64,000 nt of DNA from Ochotona curzoniae (lineage: Eukaryota > Chordata > Mammalia > Lagomorpha > Ochotonidae), in assembly GCF_017591425.1 (NCBI RefSeq), contig NW_024464918.1, positions 25,820,001 to 25,884,000 of the forward strand. Reading direction: 5' to 3'. Positions 58,270 to 64,000 of the stretch are shown piece after piece (positions within the stretch are counted from its first letter, which is position 1; every line of letters begins with the position of its first letter). A model generated the notes under the pieces. The model was given only the letters and a program-made list of their open reading frames with translations, searched no databases and was not told the DNA's origin. The position numbers and the translations under genes are program-made.

Positions 58270-59640
58270 ACTTTTTACAGACAAAAGGACAGAGCTTAAA
58301 GTGGAAGGAGGGGAAAAAATCACTCAAACACAGAAGTTGTTCTCTTACAGGAAGTGCACCTTATACCTCCTCCTGGCCACTGTACAGCCAGGAGGGAAGC
58401 CCAGGAGTTTCCTTTGCACGTTTTTGCCAAGGACCTGATTGCATCCTTCCTGGTCTAATACCAGCACTGCTCTAAGGGGTTCTCCAGGAGAATCAGGCCC
58501 AACACCTGCTGATTCCTCCCTTCCTTTGCAGAGAGGAGCCTGAGAGATGAACATGAGGTGCAGGGCAGTGTGAAGAAAGCAAAGTGGTCTAAGAAGGAGA
58601 AAACCCGAAAGAGGGAGATAAGTTCTTTTCCTGTCTCTTTGGTCATTCTGTATGACTAGTCACGGCAGAAGAGAAGCGGGACCTCTGGGTTTGCTGGACA
58701 CGCTGGGACCTTAGGCGGAAATAAGCATTGAGATCAAGAAGGGACTGCAATTAGAAGCCACAGCCAGGAAACGAAGCACAGGAAACAGGATTTCTTTTTT
58801 TCCAGTGTCCAGAACAAAGCTGACGAGGAGTTTGGCAGGAAGGGCAGCCGCCATGTTTGACATCCAGTGGAAAAAGCACTGAGTGCTCAGAAGTGAAGGT
58901 GCGTGGGCGGGGTGAGTCACAGCGGAAAGGTGACAGGTAATAGTCTCTGCTGAGTATTTCTTTGTTGTTAACATTGACTGCACTGCTGCTGCCTCCCACG
59001 GGAAGCCAACAAGGGCCAGCCCCCGGGAGGCTGCAGCCCCTGCCCCCTTGTCCTGCAGAGCACTCCCCCCCGCCCTCTCCCCCACCCTAAGTTCTGGGCG
59101 TACGTCATCCTTCTTTGTTCTGAGGTCTGAGTTTCGATGACAGTCCCTCAAACGAACTTTTCCTGACTCAGTCCCACAACAGAATGCCAGCTGCCTACCG
59201 TTTCCCTCTCTTTCTTGCTAACATCGTTCTGATTTTGTTGGTGGTAGAGGAGCGCCTAGAAAACGCCTCATTTCTCACATCCCTTTTGAAGCTGGAAGTG
59301 TTCCAGTGAGTGAACAGGAGCAGTCAGCTGTGTTTCTAAACAATGCCCTGGAAGGGAAGCCAAATCAACAGGCAACACCTCTGTGGGCACCCTCTTCCTT
59401 GCCTCACATGGGTGGATGGTGCTCTAGCAGCTTTCTTGTAGGTTTATTCCAACAGCAGCACAGAAGGTGGTGAGAAGTGCAGGGCTCTGAGGGCACTGAA
59501 GAGCTTCCACAACAATCCTGCTCCACTCCCCTCACACTCCTCGCCCCATAGTCTTCAAGCTGCTAATTCCACCTGAACACATTCTCCAGTTGATCATCTC
59601 CACTCAAATAGAAAGTTCTTTGATTTTTCTCTCAAATCAT
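58270..59640. promoter_or_regulatory. Repeat-free block with clustered factor motifs (candidate enhancer or alternative promoter)
   Basis: In this repeat-poor stretch the following lie within 320 bp: a YY1-type CCGCCATGTT (58848-58857), a GC box GTGGGCGGGGT (58903-58913), AP-1 sites TGAGTCA (58913-58919) and TGACTCA (59164-59170), and a CRE-like TACGTCA (59101-59107). A splice-donor-like CAG|GTAATA is at 58934-58942 on the plus strand. It lies about 26 kb upstream of ARHGAP26, on the side where FGF1 is expected. Its role is inferred. Confidence 0.35.
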
Positions 59641-59655
59641 AGTGCCCTGGCATAG

Positions 59656-59990
59656 AGGCTGGCGTTCTGGTGCGACAGATTTAAGTCACTGCTTGCTATG
59701 TCACATCTCATATTGGACCACTGATTTGAGTTCTGGCTGCTCTGCTTTTGATCCAGCTCCTTGCTAATGCACCTGGGAAAGCAGTGGAAGATGACCTAAG
59801 GACCTGGCCACTGTCACCCTTGTGGGAATCCCAGATGGAGTTCCAGGCTTCTGGCTTCAACCAGATCCAGCACTGGCTATTGCAATCATTTGGGGAAGTA
59901 AGCCAGTGAGTGGGTAGAAAAATCAATTTTTCTCTCTCATTTCTCTCTTGCTTTGCTTTTCATATTAAATAAACCTCTGAAAAAAAATTT
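59656..59990 (+). mobile_element. C-type SINE, older copy
   Basis: GAGGCTGGCGTTCTGGTGCG head, TCCAGCTCCTTGCTAATGC, GCAATCATTTGGGGAAG and an ATTAAATAAACCTC tail. Confidence 0.8.
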
Positions 59991-60369
59991 AAGAATAAAA
60001 ATAGAATGTTGTGTCTTCCTCCATAGCCTTTCTGTTTCATGGTTTGATGGATTAACGGCTTAACCTTCTCATTCATCTGTATGCACCATGCAGTCTGGGC
60101 TTTGATCTCTTTTCTCACAGCTCTTTCCAGTGCTCAGAAAGCTGAAGAACCAGATTTTTGTGGCAACCAACAAATCCCATTGGTAATCTGTCCACTAATA
60201 ATTGAGCAGGAGTCTGAATGTCAAAGAAGCAACACACTGATGCTGGAATCTCTGAAGACGCAGGGTAGAAAATAATTAGGGTCTCTAGATTTACAAAGCC
60301 ATCCTTGTAATTCAGGTTGTTGTTTTAAAAAAAATTATACACATTTGTTTTGAATATATATATATGTAT
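59991..60369. other. Unique intergenic DNA ending in a (TA)n run
   Basis: No gene. TATATA/TATG run at 60353-60384. Confidence 0.45.
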
Positions 60370-60655
60370 GTATATGTATATATTTATTTGAGAGGGAAGG
60401 AAAGAGCGAGCTCCCATCTGTTGAGTCACTCTCTAAATGCCCAAAATGGCCAGGGGATGGAATCCAGAACTGGAAACTCAACTTAGGGCTCCCATGTGGT
60501 GCCAGGGACCCTGTGGCTGGAGCCATCGTTGCCATCTCCCAGGTTACACATTAGTAGGAACCTGGAATTAAAGGCAAAGGCAGGCACAGATCCCAGGCAT
60601 GCCAATGTTGGGGGGGTGCATTGCCTTAGCTGGCATCTCATTCACTGTGCCAAAC
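60370..60655 (-). mobile_element. C-type SINE, old
   Basis: TATATTTATTTGAGAGGG tail, GAGTCACTCTCTAAATGCCC, CAGGTTACACATTAGTAGG; reverse head ACTGTGCCAAACACC. Confidence 0.75.
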
Positions 60656-61380
60656 ACCTCTAATCCTATTTTTGCTGTTGTCTCATTCCCTGGGCAGAGC
60701 TTCTACAGCAGATCATGGCATAGCTGTTATGCAATGGGTCTAATTAAATGAGAAAACAGTGATAAAAGTATGAGGATTTTGGAATTACTAACTGATCACC
60801 ATTATTATATAGCACTACTTGGTCAGCATCTCCTTTACATATGTTCTCCATGTACTCATTTGCATTTGCAGTCATCTTTGCTGCTTAATAACTCCCAGGC
60901 CATAAACATATGATCTATTGAAGGATGCTATCTACATAAAATTTTTGTCATGTACTTATTTGCCTAGGTAGAAAAAAAAACATTATTAATAAAAACTACT
61001 TAGAATCCGTTCAAAAGCTTCTTCTTAGGGAGAGTATTTTTGAAATGTTACTTTCATGGAAATATGTTATTTGGATAACATTTGTCTAAGTGCACTTGCT
61101 ATCACCTATCATATAATAAATCTGCATAGACAGTATACAGTTGGACAAAGCATCTTTGTGCAAACCTCTGTTGGTGAGTATAAAAATAACCACTGACCCC
61201 CCTAACTTGCAAACAAAGCCCTGGAGTTAGTTTGGACTCTCCCAGAAGCAGACCTGGAAAGAAAGTTTTGAGGACAAGTAGTTCACCGGGGAGACGTCAG
61301 GGATACCAGGAAAGGGTTGAGGAAGAGACAGAGGAAATGAAGGTGGCAATAAAAGTATGTGTTATGTGTTCTTCTTAAAA
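60656..61380. other. Unique intergenic DNA
   Basis: AT-rich; nothing recognised. Confidence 0.45.
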
Positions 61381-61384
61381 CAAA

Positions 61385-61702
61385 TGATCATCTATTTACC
61401 TTTATTTGAAAGGAAGGGAAGGTATCATCAGCTGTCAGCTCATTCCACTACATGCCCATAAGAGCCTGGGTTCGTACAGGCTGAAATCAGGAGCACGGTA
61501 TTTCATCCAGGTCTTCCATGTGGGTTTCAAAGACACTAGAATTAGTGCTATCATCAGCTGCCTTCCCAGGTGTGCATTAGCAGGAAGCTGGGTTGGAAGC
61601 AAGTAGAGCGAGGAAGGAGGCAGATGTGAACTAGGTACTCCAACATAGGAAACAAACATCCCAAGTGGCTACTGAACTGCTGCCTCACAATGCCAGCCCC
61701 AA
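61385..61702 (-). mobile_element. C-type SINE, older copy
   Basis: ATTTACCTTTATTTGAAAGG tail, GTATTTCATCCAGGTCTTCC, GTGCATTAGCAGGAAGCTGG and a CACAATGCCAGCCCC head. Confidence 0.8.
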
Positions 61703-62402
61703 AGTATATGTTCTTCACTCAACTACTATGGCCAAGTGACTAGTGCTCAATCCAACAGGGAAGCTTCAGGAAACACATCCCAGAAATCTCCCACCAGAGA
61801 GGGGAGGGAGCTTGGATACCTCCACACCCCTTTACACCACTCAGTGGTTGAGGCTACTCCCAGGGGTCTTAATCCCCAGGCAGTGTGCAGCGCAGGACAG
61901 GGATTTCTCTCGCTGTTGGAAAGGCCCTCAGCCCAGAGAGGTGGGTATCGGTCATTAGGGACATCCACAGGGTATAGTGAATTGAGAAAGCCTGAGGAGC
62001 CCCCTCTGAGTCAAGTTCAGGCCTCAATGTCCAATTTTAAAAGTGCCCTTGGAGAAGTTTTGAGATAATAAGCTGGTATATTTTTTCTTTGAGAGTTTAG
62101 AATTAACTTTGAAAGTTTCCTTCTACTTAATGCATAAGATATTGGTTGCTAACTTGTGGCAGTGAAATACAAGATTGTAAAAGAAATCAACTTTCTAAAA
62201 AATGATCAATTTGTTGAAAGTTAAAAAAATGGAAAAAATTATACAGATGCTACACCAATATACAAAGGTAATGGGGAAATGACTGAAGTTTAGGAATTAC
62301 TGATGTCTAATTCACAGGTAGTGAAAGTGAAACATAAAGCCAGGCTGTAAGTATTTCTAACACAGAACTCTTCAGAGACCAGGAGAACATGACAGATAGA
62401 GC
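61703..62402. other. Unique intergenic DNA
   Basis: Nothing recognised. The 110-codon frame at 61736-62068 has overlapping frames on both strands and no family match. Confidence 0.45.
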
Positions 62403-62695
62403 AGGGGCTGGTGTTGTGGTGTAGTGGGAGTCTCCCCTCGGAGCACTGTTTTGAATCCTAGCCACTCCACTTCCAACCCAGCTTCCTGATTACACACCCT
62501 TGCCATCCATGTGGGAGATCCAAATGAAGCTTCTGGCTTTCGGCTTGGTACTGGCCCAGCCCTGTAGTCATTGTAGCCATGTGAGAAATGAACCAGAGGA
62601 TAGAAGTTCTGTATGTGTGTATCTGTGTGTATGATTATATTTGAGTGTATGTCCCTTTAATTCTGCCGTTCAAATAAGTGAATAAAAATCTTGAA
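62403..62695 (+). mobile_element. C-type SINE, older copy
   Basis: GGGGCTGGTGTTGTGGTGTAG head, CCACTTCCAACCCAGC, CCATGTGGGAGATCC, and an ATAAGTGAATAAAAATCTTG tail. The CTCT segment has become a GTGTGTAT run. Confidence 0.8.
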
Positions 62696-63608
62696 GAGAG
62701 GCGAAGGCAGGAGCCGTGCATCAAGGATTTTACCACTCAGAGCTTACATGGACCACTCCTTACTCACCCTCCTCAGGAGACTTGGCCAGCCTTCACACAG
62801 GACAGGAACAATGAAAGGGCTGTGTGTGCACTGAGTGAGGGGCAGAGCTTCCTAGAGGACAGTTTCATTAAGGTTCCAAACAAGGAAAAAGATATCTCAA
62901 ACAAATACATGGCAGAGTGGGCAGGCCCACTCACAGAGGACCACAGAGAGGGCAGGCTTAGAGCCCTTCGCCCACTGACCCACCTCCGACACCACTGAAT
63001 TCACAACTGGACTCACTATCTAGGAGCAGGAAGGACAGAGAGGAAGCAAACTGGTGATGAACTCAGCTGAGCTGTCCCCAAAACACGCTGCTCTTAAGAG
63101 ACTGTCACACTGTGGAAGAAGACATAAAGCCCAGATGGCAATTTTTAGATTTTCAACTTCCTGTACAGAAATCACATTTTCCGGTATGGCCTAATTCTAT
63201 TCAGTGTGTGTGAGAGAGGGGCTGAATGTCATTAACAATGGCCAGGCATGACCATAAAGTCATTAGGCCAGGGCTGGCTCAACAGCTGCCAGGGCTCTGT
63301 AGTCTCGGAGGGGAGGAGCCACGGCTGTGCTGCAGCCAAGTGCTGTGTGGCCTCCAGGGGCCATCACCAATGTTAGCATAAATCTGGATTGACAGCAACA
63401 TCACATTCAATCAAGACCCAGTCTTACAAGAAGAGCCACAGACCTGCTAGAGAAAATGCCAGGATGGTTGGCTCTCAAAGCAAATGGGTGCTTATTTGTA
63501 TTAGAACTTGAATTTGCATGTTGATTTTGTCTTAGCTACAGAGAATGCAACTACAGTTGATAGTTGTGTAGCTCACATCTTCCTGTTTTCAAACTGGGTT
63601 ATCCAACT
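62696..63608. other. Unique intergenic DNA
   Basis: No gene or clear repeat recognised. Confidence 0.45.
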
Positions 63609-63632
63609 GTGTGTGTGTGTGTGTGTGTGTGT
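63609..63632 (+). repeat. (GT)n microsatellite
   Basis: Twelve uninterrupted GT units. Confidence 0.95.
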
Positions 63633-63734
63633 AAATGGTACCTGGGGCAGCAAGGGGTGAAGTGGTTGCTCTAGGAATCCATCCTGGAATCAGTAGATGG
63701 TTGGCTCTGCCACGCCCTCTAGCATGAGACCATG

Positions 63735-63870
63735 CTAAACTGCTTAGTTTCCTAGAGCTTGTCCTATGTAAAATGGGACAAGAGAGGTGCCTGTCTCATA
63801 GGAGTGTCATGAGAATTAAATGAGGTAAACTCTCAGCTTGGAGTCTTATCCACACTAAGTGTCTAAGAAA
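63735..63870 (+). mobile_element. MIR relic
   Basis: TGCTTAGTTTCCTAGAGC, TGTAAAATGGGACAAG, CTGTCTCATAGGAGTGTCATG and GAATTAAATGAGGTAAAC are forward MIR positions. Confidence 0.7.
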
Positions 63871-64000
63871 TACACGATTATGACTCAGTATGACTAATTT
63901 TTGTGCGAGCCATCTTTGACACCCTCTACCACAGCACAGCAAAGGATGGGAGGAAGAGTTGGCACAGAACTGGAGACAGGACTTGATCACATACCATCCT

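Noticed and set aside
1..64000. snRNA, 5S, Y RNA, miRNA, mitochondrial insert, retroviral or CRISPR features
   Set aside because: Looked for the characteristic motifs by eye and saw none; a covariance-model or library search could still find diverged copies.

Overview
This is a mammalian nuclear window from a lagomorph, most likely a pika (Ochotona). The main evidence is some thirty copies of the lagomorph C-type (tRNA-derived) SINE. The youngest copies share a pika-like consensus: a GGGCCCAGC start, CATATGGGCGCCGG in the head, a GAGTGAATCATCGG-type segment near the end and an (AAATA)n tail. They lie among older mammalian L2, MIR, L1M and hAT relics.

One protein-coding exon is recognised: the first coding exon of ARHGAP26 (GRAF1, a Rho GTPase-activating protein) on the minus strand at 32707-32860. 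It encodes residues 1-51 and ends in phase 1 at a GTGAGT donor. It sits in a TATA-less CpG island (about 32190-33560, shore to about 33990) with GC boxes and two CCAAT boxes upstream. Everything from 32706 down to position 1 is the start of intron 1. Exon 2 was not found, so the intron continues past the left edge.

Left part (1-32190): intron 1, with SINEs, L2/MIR/L1M relics, an (AAGAG)n array, an AC/CT compound microsatellite and two copies of a repeat family I cannot classify. Centre (30413-35970): a SINE-free zone with the CpG island in the middle. Right part (34000-64000): intergenic DNA upstream of ARHGAP26. It holds a third, longer copy of the unclassified family, an L2, hAT relics, a 5' half of tRNA-Ile(AAT) inserted between 16-bp direct repeats, a nested SINE-in-SINE, and a repeat-poor block at 58270-59640 with clustered factor motifs. 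In human the next gene upstream of ARHGAP26 is FGF1, transcribed divergently; no FGF1 coding exon was recognised here.

No operons, CRISPR arrays or prokaryotic features are present. No wholly new gene system was found. The most unusual items are the tRNA-half insertion, the three-copy unclassified repeat family, and two candidate regulatory clusters (6454-6528 and 58640-59330). Repeat class names are from pattern recognition without a library search, and older repeat boundaries are approximate.
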